Counted from the stretch's first letter, positions 37,426-46,903 are shown. The stretch: DNA of 64,000 nucleotides from Thalassotalea euphylliae (GCF_003390395.1 NZ_QUOV01000001.1:2170001-2234000), one strand, 5' to 3'. Made by a program: numbers and translations. Notes: generated by a model not told the origin, from the sequence alone.

Positions 37426-37454
37426 ATAGTAAAGCGTGCCCACGCGCTTGTAAA
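37426..37454 (-). promoter_or_regulatory. Promoter of tRNA-Ser copy 2
   Basis: TTTACA-N17-TACTAT on the minus strand with discriminator GCGCACCG; same geometry as copies 1 and 3. Confidence 0.76.
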
Positions 37455-37500
37455 GCGTTAATTGCAATAAAATTGCAATATCGTTCCGTTCGCTCACAAA

Positions 37501-38586
37501 CTAATCAATGGCCATGTATTTTTCTACAATTTTACGAGTTGCAGGTACATTTATTAGCTTATTAGTTTCTTGCTCTAGTACAACATCATCAATTCTTTGC
37601 GACTGACGAAGCATAATTAATTGGCTTAGTTTATTGGCATCATAATTAGCCGCTGCTACAGGGTGTTTGTCTTTAACCGACATGAGCTGAGTAACGTTAG
37701 TGGCTTTTATCTGCACGGCAAGTGGCAACAAAACACTTTCAGGCAACTGCCATGTTTTTGCAATAATATAAGTTAGCTTAAGCGAATACTTGTCGATGAT
37801 TTGCTTGAGCACCAAAGCATTTGGTCTACAGTCAGGATCAACCCAACTAAAAGCTTCTACCATCAATTGGAAAAGTACCATTTCACCAAGGTTTCTAATT
37901 AGGCCGACAAAATAAGCACTAGCGGCCGCTTCTGGCGCTTGGCGTTTAACTATTTCCTGCGTGAAATCAGCGGTATTTTGGCTGTGCTGCCAAATTCGCT
38001 CACCGAACTGTTTGAAATAGGCACTGGTAACGGGCTTGTAACTATTTATGTAGCCATAAATCGCCCCTTCCAGCAGGCCAGCAGTACCTACGGTAACAAA
38101 CGCGGTTTTCAAATCAGTAATATCTTTGGTGCCACGTTTATATTTAGTTGTATTAGCCAGCTTAATAACATCCGCAGCGATACTTGGCTCTGCAGCAATA
38201 ATTTTTAAAAGATAATCGGTATCAAAATCACCGGATGATAACTGATTAGCAAGATCGGTAATCGTCGCAGGCATCACAGGCAGCTCGTTAATAATTGCCT
38301 TTGCCTGTGTGGTAATGATTGTCTCAATTTGCTGTTTAACAAATTGACTGATTTCATCAACGTGACTGCCCGTCACTTCTGAATTAAATAAGTAATTGGT
38401 GAACGCTTGACCAAGTTCAAAACGCATAGAAGGTATAGAAGACGCTGATAAGTTTTGTTGAGCTTCATTGAGTGAAGTAGCATCTACTTCTTTAGTTGCC
38501 CTACTCTGGGCGAACGCTTCATAATTAGGTTTTTTCTGTGATTTAGCTAGCGTAGGAAAAGCTGATTTAATTAATTTACGAAACAC
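37501..38586 (-). CDS. HDOD domain protein
   Basis: 361 residues with a GTG start. The HDOD domain (about 95-290) shows the family order: LPVMPATITDLANQLSSGDFDTDYLLKIIAAEPSIAADVIKLANT in segments, then KTAFVTVGTAGLLEGAIYGYI and AAASAYFVGLIRNLGEMVLFQLM. Classical HD catalytic residues are lacking, as is normal for HDOD. Such proteins act as signalling or scaffold proteins in cyclic-di-GMP and stress networks. It sits between tRNA-Ser copies 2 and 3 and has no effector domain attached. Partner unknown. Confidence 0.85.
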   Translation of the reverse strand: MFRKLIKSAFPTLAKSQKKPNYEAFAQSRATKEVDATSLNEAQQNLSASSIPSMRFELGQAFTNYLFNSEVTGSHVDEISQFVKQQIETIITTQAKAIINELPVMPATITDLANQLSSGDFDTDYLLKIIAAEPSIAADVIKLANTTKYKRGTKDITDLKTAFVTVGTAGLLEGAIYGYINSYKPVTSAYFKQFGERIWQHSQNTADFTQEIVKRQAPEAAASAYFVGLIRNLGEMVLFQLMVEAFSWVDPDCRPNALVLKQIIDKYSLKLTYIIAKTWQLPESVLLPLAVQIKATNVTQLMSVKDKHPVAAANYDANKLSQLIMLRQSQRIDDVVLEQETNKLINVPATRKIVEKYMAID

Positions 38587-38761
38587 AAAGATAAAGCCTG
38601 TGAATGATTGAAAACACTAACAATTCCATTGTCTACGAATAAGGTTTACAAATAGTGAATCCTTCAAGAAGCTAATTGCTGCTTAATGAAATGATTTGCG
38701 AAACAGCGCGGAGAATAGTAACACAATCTGTAGGGGCTATTTGTAAACAAAAAGTAAAAGA

Positions 38762-38792
38762 TAAAAAAAAACCTCGCATTTGCGAGGTTTTA
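38762..38792 (-). terminator. Terminator of tRNA-Ser copy 3
   Basis: Stem AAACCTCGCA / TGCGAGGTTT with T run on the minus strand; different in sequence from the hairpin of copies 1 and 2. Confidence 0.87.
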
Positions 38793-38797
38793 GAATA

Positions 38798-38888
38798 TGG
38801 CGGTGAGATAGGGATTTGAACCCTAGAGGGGCTACAAACCCCTGCCGGTTTTCAAGACCGGTGCTTTCGACCACTCAGCCATCTCACC
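38798..38888 (-). tRNA. tRNA-Ser (UGA anticodon), copy 3
   Basis: 91 bases, identical to copies 1 and 2. The leader hairpin and promoter are conserved but the terminator differs, so this copy separated earlier or is the source copy. Confidence 0.96.
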
Positions 38889-38919
38889 AAATTGTTCCCT
38901 TTGCTTGGGAACGAGGCGC

Positions 38920-38948
38920 ATATTAAAGTGTTGATATTCGCTTGTAAA
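38920..38948 (-). promoter_or_regulatory. Promoter of tRNA-Ser copy 3
   Basis: TTTACA-N17-TAATAT on the minus strand with discriminator GCGCCTCG, same as copy 1. Confidence 0.78.
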
Positions 38949-39027
38949 GCGTTAATGTTAAAATTAATTTTGTTTGCTTTCATTTTGAGCAAAGCTATTA
39001 TTTTTAAAGCAAAAAGGCTAAAAATTA

Positions 39028-39621
39028 ATGAATAAATGTCGCTGCCCTTGGCTAGATGAATCTAAACCAGATTATGTAAAGTACCATGATGAAGAATGGG
39101 GACTACCTGTTAAAGAAGACCAAAAGCTGTTTGAGTTTCTCGTTTTAGAGTCGGCACAGGCAGGCTTAAGTTGGTATACCATATTGAAACGCCGCGAACA
39201 CTATCGAACAGCCTTCGCAAATTACGATGTTAATACGGTTAGCCAATTTACTGAGGATGACGTAGAAAAGTTAATGCTAAATAACGGTATTATTCGCAAT
39301 CGCAAGAAAATAGAAGCAGCAATAAACAACGCCTCCCGCTTTATTGAAATACAACAAGAATTTGGTAGCTTTGCCAACTATCAGTGGTCGTTTGTTGGTA
39401 ATAAGACCATAGTCAATGCCCCTAAACAATTAAGTGACTACCCAGCTACGACAGAAGTTTCAGATAAGCTTGCGAAAGACATGAAAAAGCGCGGTTTTAA
39501 ATTTCTCGGTTCAACAACTATTTACGCGCACATGCAAGCCTGTGGCATGGTTAACGATCATTCGGTAGACTGTTTCAGAAGAAAACAAATAATTGATCTC
39601 TTTCAGCAAGAAATAGCGTAG
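39028..39621 (+). CDS. tag: DNA-3-methyladenine glycosylase I
   Basis: Removes 3-methyladenine from alkylated DNA. 197 residues. The zinc site typical of Tag is visible: Cys in CRCPWL at the N-terminus, His in YHDEEWGLP, and His/Cys in NDHSVDCFRR at the C-terminus. Helix-hairpin-helix-like core AQAGLSWYTILKRREHYRTAF and NRKKIEAAINNA, with the catalytic Glu region in LESAQAGLSW. Single gene divergent from tRNA-Ser copy 3. Confidence 0.95.
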   Translation: MNKCRCPWLDESKPDYVKYHDEEWGLPVKEDQKLFEFLVLESAQAGLSWYTILKRREHYRTAFANYDVNTVSQFTEDDVEKLMLNNGIIRNRKKIEAAINNASRFIEIQQEFGSFANYQWSFVGNKTIVNAPKQLSDYPATTEVSDKLAKDMKKRGFKFLGSTTIYAHMQACGMVNDHSVDCFRRKQIIDLFQQEIA

Positions 39622-39733
39622 TAATTTTAAAATCTGCGTGCCATAATATGTCACGCATTGACAATTTGGGCTTGAACTTTTTGTTATTGCCCAAATCTAC
39701 ATAATTAGAAAATAAGTTCATAGAGGAAAGTTT

Positions 39734-40402
39734 ATGCAAACAAATATGAATCTAGGTACTGCAAGTCAAAGTAGTGCTATTGAAATTAATAAGGTATTGC
39801 GAAATACCTACATGCTTTTAGGCATGACCTTAGCGTTTAGTGCGGTTACTGCTGGTGTTTCAATGGCCATGAATTTATCGCATATGGCTGCTTTAGTCAT
39901 GACGCTTGTTGCTTTTGGTTTACTATTTGTTGTTAACAAGCAAGCAGACAAAGCCAACGGTATTTTCTGGATTTTTGCTTTCACTGGCTTAATGGGCGCC
40001 TCACTAGGGCCATTACTTAATATGTATGCTGCTCTACCTGGTGGTCCATCATTAATTATGCAAGCGTTAGGCGGCACGGCGTTAATTTTCTTTGCTTTGT
40101 CAGGCTACGCACTAACAAGTAAGAAAGACTTCTCATTTATGGGTGGTTTCTTAATGGTTGGTTTAATTGTGGTATTGATCGCTGGTATCGCGAATATCTT
40201 CTTCGCTATTCCTGCAGTATCACTAGCGTTAAACGCTGCGATTGTGATGATTATGTCTGGTTTAATTTTATTCGATACTAGCCGCATTATTCACGGCGGT
40301 GAGCGCAACTATATTCGCGCTACAGTGTCGTTATACCTAAACATTTACAACTTGTTTGTTAGCCTACTTCAACTATTAGGCGCATTTAATTCAGACGATT
40401 AA
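39734..40402 (+). CDS. yccA: Bax inhibitor-1 / YccA family membrane protein
   Basis: 222 residues with seven predicted membrane segments and the BI-1 family pattern: NKVLRNTYMLLGMTLAFSAVTAG at the N-terminus, [56 protein letters not shown] in segments, and LFVSLLQLLGAF at the end. YccA modulates the FtsH protease in E. coli. It precedes the tus genes, as in many gammaproteobacteria, but a terminator separates them. AGAGGAAAG precedes the ATG. Confidence 0.92.
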   Translation: MQTNMNLGTASQSSAIEINKVLRNTYMLLGMTLAFSAVTAGVSMAMNLSHMAALVMTLVAFGLLFVVNKQADKANGIFWIFAFTGLMGASLGPLLNMYAALPGGPSLIMQALGGTALIFFALSGYALTSKKDFSFMGGFLMVGLIVVLIAGIANIFFAIPAVSLALNAAIVMIMSGLILFDTSRIIHGGERNYIRATVSLYLNIYNLFVSLLQLLGAFNSDD

Positions 40403-40427
40403 TTCTGAATTGATATTAATATATAAT

Positions 40428-40458
40428 AAAGCCCCGTTTTAAAACGGGGCTTTTTTTA
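40428..40458 (+). terminator. Rho-independent terminator after yccA
   Basis: Stem AAAGCCCCGTTTT / AAAACGGGGCTTT with a T run. Confidence 0.9.
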
Positions 40459-40500
40459 TTTGCGACTTTTACTTTATGACAACGAGCTATTAGGAAATCT

Positions 40501-40866
40501 GTGTCTGTTTATACTTTGGTAGTGACTACTCCACCCCATCAGAACAATACCGCCACGGTAATTGAATTTGCAGAATCAATTTTAACGGCTGGGCATCAAA
40601 TTAACGGTATTTTTTTCTATCAAGACGGTGTGCTTAACGCGAGCACATTGACGTCAATACCTAACGATGAATTCCAAGCGCCAGCCGCTTTTGTGAAACT
40701 TCATAACGATCACCAAGTAGCGCTACATTTGTGCATAACTGCGGGTGAGAAACGCGGTTTAACCGACCAAGATGGTGTAATAAATATAAATCCAGCATTT
40801 ACCGTATCTGGTTTGGGGGAAATGGTAGAACTGACATCTACAGCAGACAAGGTGATTCAGCTATGA
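40501..40866 (+). CDS. tusD: Sulfurtransferase complex subunit TusD
   Basis: DsrE-like subunit that takes sulfur from TusA for 2-thiolation of tRNA wobble uridine. 121 residues with a GTG start. The catalytic Cys lies in LHLCITAGEKRGL near residue 80. Its stop overlaps the tusC start by four bases. First gene of tusDCBE. Confidence 0.92.
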   Translation: MSVYTLVVTTPPHQNNTATVIEFAESILTAGHQINGIFFYQDGVLNASTLTSIPNDEFQAPAAFVKLHNDHQVALHLCITAGEKRGLTDQDGVININPAFTVSGLGEMVELTSTADKVIQL

Positions 40867-41225
40867 GTTCAACTTCACTAGCCGTTATTAATACGAAAGC
40901 GCCTTTTGCGACTAGTCATGGTAAAGATGCTTTAGACCTAGCACTTATCTTTGGTAGTTATGAGCAACAAATATCGCTATTTTTTATTGGCGATGGTGTT
41001 TTTCAACTACTTCAACGGTGTGACGGTATTACATTAAACGTAAAAGACTTTACCAAAACTTTCGCGGCATTGTCGTTCTACGATATAGAAAACGTTTATG
41101 TCAGCCAAGAATCATTAACTAAACGCTCATTAAACAAGAGCTCATTAATTGATGGCGTAGAGGTTTTATCTGATGATGTAATTCAGCAGTACCTTAGCCA
41201 ACACACCGCAGCGTTAACATTCTAA
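40863..41225 (+). CDS. tusC: Sulfurtransferase complex subunit TusC
   Basis: DsrF-like structural subunit of the TusBCD hexamer. 120 residues: TKAPFATSHGKDALDLALIFGSYEQQISLFFIGDGVFQLL matches the family in order. It lacks a TusD-type catalytic Cys, as is normal. Overlaps tusD by four bases and precedes tusB by ten. Confidence 0.9.
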   Translation: MSSTSLAVINTKAPFATSHGKDALDLALIFGSYEQQISLFFIGDGVFQLLQRCDGITLNVKDFTKTFAALSFYDIENVYVSQESLTKRSLNKSSLIDGVEVLSDDVIQQYLSQHTAALTF

Positions 41226-41235
41226 AGGTTTATCA

Positions 41236-41529
41236 ATGACAAGTTTGCACCTTATCCGAACATCTTCATTTAGCAGCGATAGTTTTACGAATGCTTTAAC
41301 AGTGATGAAAAGTAGTGACCGAATTATTTTATTAGACGACGGCGTTTACAGCATTAATCACCCTATCCTACAAAAGGCTTTAGCCTTAGTGGGCAAAGAA
41401 AACCTTTTTGTGATCGAGCATCACTATTTGGCACGAGGTTTAGTGACTGATGATGCGTTGAATTTTATCTCAATGGCAGCACTCGTTGCACTAACTGAAG
41501 CTGCAAATCAAATTATTACATGGCAATAG
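41236..41529 (+). CDS. tusB: Sulfurtransferase complex subunit TusB
   Basis: DsrH-like subunit of the TusBCD complex. 97 residues: [17 protein letters not shown], then [14 protein letters not shown] and the C-terminal [12 protein letters not shown], the last of which is the usual DsrH ending (ITW). One base separates it from tusE. Confidence 0.9.
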   Translation: MTSLHLIRTSSFSSDSFTNALTVMKSSDRIILLDDGVYSINHPILQKALALVGKENLFVIEHHYLARGLVTDDALNFISMAALVALTEAANQIITWQ

Positions 41530-41530
41530 T

Positions 41531-41857
41531 ATGCAATTTAACAATCAAACAATAGAACTCGATAAACACGGCTATTTAATCGATTTTCAACAATGGAGTG
41601 AGGAACTCGCACCTGAATTGGCAAAACAAGACGATGTAGAGTTGACCGAAGCGCATTGGGAAGTGATCCGCTTTGTGCGCGAATTTTATGTAAAATTTAA
41701 CACTTCGCCAGCAATTCGCGCGCTAACTAAAGCAATGAAAGACGAATTCGGTGAAGAAAAGGCAAACAGCCGTTACTTATATCGATTGTTTCCCGAAGGG
41801 CCTGCAAAGCAAGCAACAAAATACGCAGGCTTACCAAAACCTGCGCGTTGTATTTAG
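41531..41857 (+). CDS. tusE: Sulfur carrier TusE (DsrC-like)
   Basis: Carrier that receives sulfur from TusD and hands it to MnmA. 108 residues: [35 protein letters not shown], and [19 protein letters not shown], closing in ARCI with the penultimate Cys that carries the persulfide. A weak hairpin CTAACGT / ACGTTAG at 41862-41894 follows and may end transcription. Confidence 0.94.
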   Translation: MQFNNQTIELDKHGYLIDFQQWSEELAPELAKQDDVELTEAHWEVIRFVREFYVKFNTSPAIRALTKAMKDEFGEEKANSRYLYRLFPEGPAKQATKYAGLPKPARCI

Positions 41858-41890
41858 TTTGCTAACGTCAGTGAGCGATTTAAACAAACG

Positions 41891-42091
41891 TTAGACTTTG
41901 ATATTAATGTTGTTACCCGAGCTCGCTGTCGGTGGGCTTACTTGGCCACCAGCAAGGCTAGATTCGATGAGATCAACAGCGATCTGGCCTTCCACTTCTG
42001 TTTGACTATTTTCTCGCTGTGCACCTTTTACTTCTAGTGCGTTTCCGCCATCTACATTCACTGGTGTTGAAGAACCGATGGTTAAAGTCAT
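41891..42091 (-). CDS. Small acidic protein of unknown function (66 aa)
   Basis: 66 residues. Real-gene support is the well-placed GAGAGG five bases before the ATG and a sensible composition. Sequence MTLTIGSSTPVNVDGGN...EVEGQIAVDLIESSLA...SSGNNINIKV. The pattern of an amphipathic QIAVDLIESS helix and a NINIKV tail recalls small YjfB-like or flagellar-linked cytoplasmic proteins, but I cannot assign it. Lies between tusE and the long GAPDH gene. Confidence 0.6.
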   Translation of the reverse strand: MTLTIGSSTPVNVDGGNALEVKGAQRENSQTEVEGQIAVDLIESSLAGGQVSPPTASSGNNINIKV

Positions 42092-42253
42092 AACTACCTC
42101 TCATTACATGACAATATTAACACGTTAGTGTTCCTGATCTATTTATCGGAAAAACTACGAAAAGCTTTAGCGCTTTTAATGGCTAACTCAGTGAATATTT
42201 CCTTAAAACCGCTTTGACTATTTTTTAAATAAGCAGCTGAAGCTTCAACATGT

Positions 42254-42282
42254 ACAAAAAAAGCGCCGAAGCGCTTTTTTAA
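42254..42282 (-). terminator. Rho-independent terminator of the long GAPDH gene
   Basis: Stem AAAAAAGCGC / GCGCTTTTTT with loop CGAA, at the 3' end of the minus-strand gene. Confidence 0.87.
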
Positions 42283-42303
42283 TCGTAATCCATAAATGCA
42301 AGC

Positions 42304-43755
42304 TTACGCTGCTGGCAAGTTTGGTACAAAGATCCCCGCCATTTCTTGCATAACACGTACAACTTGGCAACTGTAGCCAAATTCATTGTCGTACCATACG
42401 TATAATACAGCGCGATCTTCATCAACAATGGTTGCTTGAGAATCAACAACACCAGCATAGCGAGAGCCAACTAAATCCGTTGATACAATTTCAGTTGACG
42501 CTGTGTAATCTACTTGGTTTTGTAGATCTGAGTTTAACGAAATATCACGTAGGTAATCATTTAAACCGTCAGTGGTAGTTGCTTCTTTAAGGTTTAAATT
42601 CATGATTGCCATAGAAACATTTGGCGTTGGAACGCGAATCGCGTTACCTGTTAACAAACCTTTTAATTCAGGCAATGCTTTAGCAACCGCTTTAGCTGCA
42701 CCTGTAGAAGTAATAACCATGTTAAGTGGCGCACTGCGACCACGACGCGGCGACTTGTGGTAGTTATCAATTAAGTTTTGGTCGTTAGTGTACGAGTGAA
42801 CCGTTTCTACGTGGCCGTTTTTAATACCAAACTTATCGTTTACCGCTTTAAGTACAGGTGTGATTGCATTGGTTGTACAGCTAGCCGCTGAAACAATTTT
42901 ATCTTCAGCCAAGATCATATCGTGGTTTACACCGTAAACAATGTTCTTGATATCACCTTTAGCTGGTGCCGTTAATAATACTTTAGCCACACCGTTTGAT
43001 TGTAAGTGCTGGCCTAGACCTTCTTCGTCTGACCAAATACCTGTATTATCAACTACTAGCGCATTGTTAATACCGTATGCAGTGTAATCAACATCAGCTG
43101 GTGATTTTGCGTAGATAACTTGAATGAAAGCACCGTTAGCTTTGATAACGTTGTTTTCTTCATCAATAGTAATACTACCGTTAAACGAACCATGTACAGA
43201 ATCGCGACGAAGTAAGCTAGCACGTTTTGCTAAATCACCTTCTTTACCTGGGCGGATAACAATGGCGCGTAAACGTAATTTTGACGAAGGACCCGTTTTT
43301 TCAATTAATAAACGAGCAAGTAAACGACCGATACGGCCAAAACCATAAAGCACAACATCTTGCGCTGCTGGCTCTTCACTATTGACAGCTAAACTGTCAG
43401 CAAGTTCTTTTTCTAAGTACTGTTCAATCGTTAAACCATTCGCACCACCTAAAAATAGGTAATTGTAAGCAAGTTTACCAATATCAACGCGCGCTGGTGA
43501 TAATGACATCTTGGTTAACGCTTCTAAAAATGGGAAACTCTCACGTAAGCGTAATTTACTTTCTTCGTGTAATGCGACAGACTTGTGTGCTTTGACGATA
43601 TCAATGGCCGAAGCATTAACGAGAGAACGACCATAAACAGCAACTTCAATTCCTTTATTGCGGAATAGTTGGCTGATAATAGGTAACATATTTTCGGCGA
43701 ATGTTTGGCGCTCTTGCCAGCTTGCTTGATATTGTTCCTCAAGATGAGAAGTCAT
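42304..43755 (-). CDS. Long-form glyceraldehyde-3-phosphate dehydrogenase (483 aa)
   Basis: GAPDH with an N-terminal extension of about 130 residues that normal GAPDHs lack. The NAD-binding motif YGFGRIGRLLARLL is near 133-146, the catalytic Cys293 in SAASCTTNAITP, and the C-terminal half has TGAAKAVAKALPELKG and YDNEFGYSCQVVR. This long type is known in Vibrio, Shewanella and relatives beside a canonical GapA, which is also present here at 46941. The extension may regulate the enzyme or change its direction of use; no HexR box is visible upstream. Coenzyme (NAD or NADP) is not readable by eye. Confidence 0.9.
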   Translation of the reverse strand: MTSHLEEQYQASWQERQTFAENMLPIISQLFRNKGIEVAVYGRSLVNASAIDIVKAHKSVALHEESKLRLRESFPFLEALTKMSLSPARVDIGKLAYNYLFLGGANGLTIEQYLEKELADSLAVNSEEPAAQDVVLYGFGRIGRLLARLLIEKTGPSSKLRLRAIVIRPGKEGDLAKRASLLRRDSVHGSFNGSITIDEENNVIKANGAFIQVIYAKSPADVDYTAYGINNALVVDNTGIWSDEEGLGQHLQSNGVAKVLLTAPAKGDIKNIVYGVNHDMILAEDKIVSAASCTTNAITPVLKAVNDKFGIKNGHVETVHSYTNDQNLIDNYHKSPRRGRSAPLNMVITSTGAAKAVAKALPELKGLLTGNAIRVPTPNVSMAIMNLNLKEATTTDGLNDYLRDISLNSDLQNQVDYTASTEIVSTDLVGSRYAGVVDSQATIVDEDRAVLYVWYDNEFGYSCQVVRVMQEMAGIFVPNLPAA

Positions 43756-43923
43756 TACTTAAACCTTATATTTCCATGAAGTGATCGTTTGACTATTATC
43801 AATGTTTTAATATGACGTTATGATTAATAATAGCTACTTGCTTGATGCGGCGGACATTGTAATGCACAGTGAAAGTTTTCGCTACCACCTACATAAAAAT
43901 TTCCAAGTTTACTTGAGTATTAA

Positions 43924-44724
43924 ATGAAGCATTTACCCTTACTACTACTTTCTCCTTTGCTACTAATGGCTTGCGATACAGGACCAGATCTCGCGAAAAT
44001 ATGCAAGGAATCGCCAGCTATGTGCGAAGAGTTTATTGAAGATACTTGGTGTAAGAAAGAACGTGTAAAAACAATTTATCACAACTACGCACTTACACAG
44101 ACAGGTGCAGATAAGCAAAAGTTCGATTTGTTAATCGCTTACGAAGAGTATGCAGCTTGTATGGATCACGCTTCGCAAATAGAACATATCAAACTCAAGT
44201 ACAAAAAACGTAACCGTATTGATAATGCAATAAAGGCAAAAGAGCGTATCAAGCAGCTAAGTGAAGAAACACTGCGCTCTGAACACCCCGAGTTATTGTT
44301 TTATCACTGGTCACGGTATTTAAATGAAGGCGCGCTCGCAAAATTTTTAGCGATGGAAGGAAGTAAAGCATTAGAAACAGCTGCTTCACAATTTAACTTG
44401 GCCACTTATTATATTAAACGCGATCCCGACAAAACCTTAGATCTACTATTTCATGCATTGGAATTACAGGCCGATGATTCGCCGGTAAACACTGAGATAT
44501 TCAAATCTATTACGACAATATTTACAGATAAAGAAGAGTTTAAACAAGCTTACATTTGGTTAAAAATACTCACCCTTTACGATCCTGAAGATATTGATAG
44601 TAGCGAGCAAGGATTAATGGCATTTGCGCAATTCCACAAGTTGGATGCTGACTTTCTCGATAAGGTTGCGAGCGCAACCTTAGATAAGATTACCGATGGT
44701 ACCTTTACTGCTCCACGCCATTAG
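43924..44724 (+). CDS. DUF2989 family lipoprotein
   Basis: 266 residues. Signal peptide with lipobox LMAC. The Cys-rich start of the mature part (ICKESPAMCEEFIEDTWCKKER) and ELLFYHWSRYLNEGALAKFLAMEGSKALET fit DUF2989, a family seen in Vibrio and Alteromonadales. The C-terminal half looks like degenerate TPR helices (LATYYIKRDPDKTLDLLFHALELQ). Envelope-anchored; function unknown. Divergent from the long GAPDH gene. Confidence 0.85.
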   Translation: MKHLPLLLLSPLLLMACDTGPDLAKICKESPAMCEEFIEDTWCKKERVKTIYHNYALTQTGADKQKFDLLIAYEEYAACMDHASQIEHIKLKYKKRNRIDNAIKAKERIKQLSEETLRSEHPELLFYHWSRYLNEGALAKFLAMEGSKALETAASQFNLATYYIKRDPDKTLDLLFHALELQADDSPVNTEIFKSITTIFTDKEEFKQAYIWLKILTLYDPEDIDSSEQGLMAFAQFHKLDADFLDKVASATLDKITDGTFTAPRH

Positions 44725-44788
44725 GAGCAGTAAGGTGTTCTTTATTCCCTTAGGTGCTAGCTATTCTTCGTCGTTTGATTAGTCTGAA

Positions 44789-45166
44789 CTATAGTTCTTG
44801 TTCAAAAATCAAGCTCAAAGAGTTCACACAATAACGCTTGCCAGTAGGTGCTGGGCCGTCATCAAATACATGGCCGAGGTGCGAGTCACAATGCTTACAC
44901 TGAATTTCAACCCTTACCATATTGTGAGTCAAATCTTCCAAGTAAGCGACGTTATCATCTAAACAATCATAAAAACTTGGCCAACCGCACCCAGCATTAA
45001 ATTTTGTTACTGACGAAAACAAAGGACGTTCACAACAGGCACAATGATAACTTCCTTCAAGCCAGTGATCATTATATTTGCCCGTAAAAGGCCGCTCAGT
45101 CGCCGCTAATCGACACACAGCATAGGCTTCTGGGCTTAATTTATCTTTATAATGATCCTGACTCAT
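44789..45166 (-). CDS. msrB: Peptide-methionine (R)-S-oxide reductase MsrB
   Basis: Repairs methionine-R-sulfoxide in proteins. 125 residues. Two CxxC zinc motifs (CACC near the middle and CKHC), [11 protein letters not shown], the substrate-site [20 protein letters not shown] in order, and the catalytic Cys in RYCVNSLSL. No resolving-Cys insert beyond those seen. Ten bases after gnd on the same strand, so probably cotranscribed with it. Confidence 0.95.
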   Translation of the reverse strand: MSQDHYKDKLSPEAYAVCRLAATERPFTGKYNDHWLEGSYHCACCERPLFSSVTKFNAGCGWPSFYDCLDDNVAYLEDLTHNMVRVEIQCKHCDSHLGHVFDDGPAPTGKRYCVNSLSLIFEQEL

Positions 45167-45176
45167 AGTCTACCTA

Positions 45177-46700
45177 CTAAATTTTTTGAATTGCGCGTTC
45201 CTGCGATGACCATTCAACATGATACTTCTTACCCGCTGCTTTATCTAAACGTTCAAACGTATGGGCACCAAAGAAATCACGCTGACCCTGCAATAAGTTT
45301 GCTGGCAACACCGCTGAGCGCATTGAATCGTAGTACGACAATGATGAAGACAACGCCCCTGCCGGAATACCCATCAAAGTAATTTCAGCAACCGCCTGAC
45401 GCCAGTTCGCTTGGTGTGTATTAAGCTGTTCAACAAAGAATTCATCGAGGAATAGGTTCTCTAACTCTTCATTGCGCTCAAACGCTTCAGTAATTGATTG
45501 CAAGAACACAGCGCGAATAATACAGCCTGCACGCCATATTTTAGCGATGCTGGCAAAGTCTAGCGTCCAATTATGTTCTTTTGCTGCAAGTTTCATTAAC
45601 TGGAAGCCTTGTGCGTAAGCACAAATCTTTGCACAGTATATTGCATCATGTAGGCGGGCGATGAATGCTTGTTTGTCTTCCTCAGAAAGCGTTTTCTGCG
45701 CAGGGCCTTGTAAAAGTTCAGATGCGGTAACACGCATATCTTTGAAAGACGAAATTGAACGTGCGTATACAGCCTGTGAAATTGTCGGCGCTGGGCACCC
45801 TACTTCTAAGCTACTTACCGCTGTCCACAAACCAGTACCTTTTTGGCCGGCTTTATCCAGAATTAAATCAACTAGTGGCGTTTCGTCTTCTATCTTGTGA
45901 CGCAAAACTTCCACTGAGATTTCCATTAGGTAGCTATCTAATGGACCTTGGTTCCACTGTTCGAAGGTATCAGCAATTTCATCACAGCTCATGCCTAAGC
46001 CATTTCGTAGTACATGATACGCTTCACAGATAATTTGCATATCTGCGTATTCAATACCATTGTGCACCATTTTTACGTAGTGACCTGCACCTGCTGGGCC
46101 AATATAGGCGGCACATGGATCGCCACCTTCTATTATTTGACCTGGCTCAACACGCTCAATTGGCTTACCAGTTTTAGGGTCTACCTTGGCAGAAATAGCC
46201 TCCCAAATTGGCTTAATGCGAGTCCACGCATAAGGAGAACCACTTGGCATAAGCGCAGGACCAAATCTTGCGCCAACTTCACCGCCAGATACCGCTGACG
46301 AGAACAAAATAAATTGATTTTTGTAACGCTCTTCGCGCTCAACCGTATCAACCCATAAACTATTACCAGTATCGATAACAATATCGTCTGGTTGAATACC
46401 GGCTCCTATCAAGCTCTCGCAAACTTGATCTACTGGCTCACCAGCGGGAACAGACAGAACAATTAAATGAGGGGCTTTTAGTTGTGAGAGGAGTTCAGTG
46501 TAAGACGAGCAACCATAAACACGTTGGCTATCTGTTTTGTTTTCTTCCTTGTCTTGCTCAATTGCATCATTTACTTTTTCTTGGCTTAAATCAAAAGCAG
46601 CAATTTTATAGCCGTTATCAGCAAGATTAAGTACAAGGTTTTTACCCATTACACCTAAGCCGATAAAGCCGATGTCACACAATGCTTTCTCTTGTGTCAT
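45177..46700 (-). CDS. gnd: 6-phosphogluconate dehydrogenase, decarboxylating
   Basis: Oxidative pentose-phosphate step: 6-phosphogluconate to ribulose-5-phosphate, CO2 and NADPH. 507 residues, slightly longer than the E. coli enzyme. N-terminal GLGVMGKNLVLNLADNG, SAVSGGEVGARFGPALMPSG, the catalytic Lys/Asn in VKMVHNGIEYADMQ, and C-terminal DYFGAH-equivalent QRDFFGAHTFERLD. It competes with Edd for 6-phosphogluconate; its gene lies back-to-back with gapA. Confidence 0.94.
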   Translation of the reverse strand: MTQEKALCDIGFIGLGVMGKNLVLNLADNGYKIAAFDLSQEKVNDAIEQDKEENKTDSQRVYGCSSYTELLSQLKAPHLIVLSVPAGEPVDQVCESLIGAGIQPDDIVIDTGNSLWVDTVEREERYKNQFILFSSAVSGGEVGARFGPALMPSGSPYAWTRIKPIWEAISAKVDPKTGKPIERVEPGQIIEGGDPCAAYIGPAGAGHYVKMVHNGIEYADMQIICEAYHVLRNGLGMSCDEIADTFEQWNQGPLDSYLMEISVEVLRHKIEDETPLVDLILDKAGQKGTGLWTAVSSLEVGCPAPTISQAVYARSISSFKDMRVTASELLQGPAQKTLSEEDKQAFIARLHDAIYCAKICAYAQGFQLMKLAAKEHNWTLDFASIAKIWRAGCIIRAVFLQSITEAFERNEELENLFLDEFFVEQLNTHQANWRQAVAEITLMGIPAGALSSSLSYYDSMRSAVLPANLLQGQRDFFGAHTFERLDKAAGKKYHVEWSSQERAIQKI

Positions 46701-46903
46701 ATTCTAATTCCGAGGGTTAATACAGTGGATGTCGGCGCATCAATGCGCCATGTTTCCACTATTTTATCATGGGAATTTCCATAACGCTTCAGTTAAAACG
46801 TATAAAGCTGTTAATTTTTCTTGGTTTTTTAGTAACAATCCGAAATTTAATTTAACTAAATTACATAACCAAGTGTTTTACTCTTGTATTTTTTATTTAT
46901 TGG

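Noticed and set aside
36006..38948. CRISPR-like direct repeats
   Set aside because: The repeats are complete tRNA-Ser genes with promoters and terminators, more than 1 kb apart.
46181..46381. Minus-strand short frame within gnd
   Set aside because: Overlaps gnd in another frame on the same strand and has no ribosome site.
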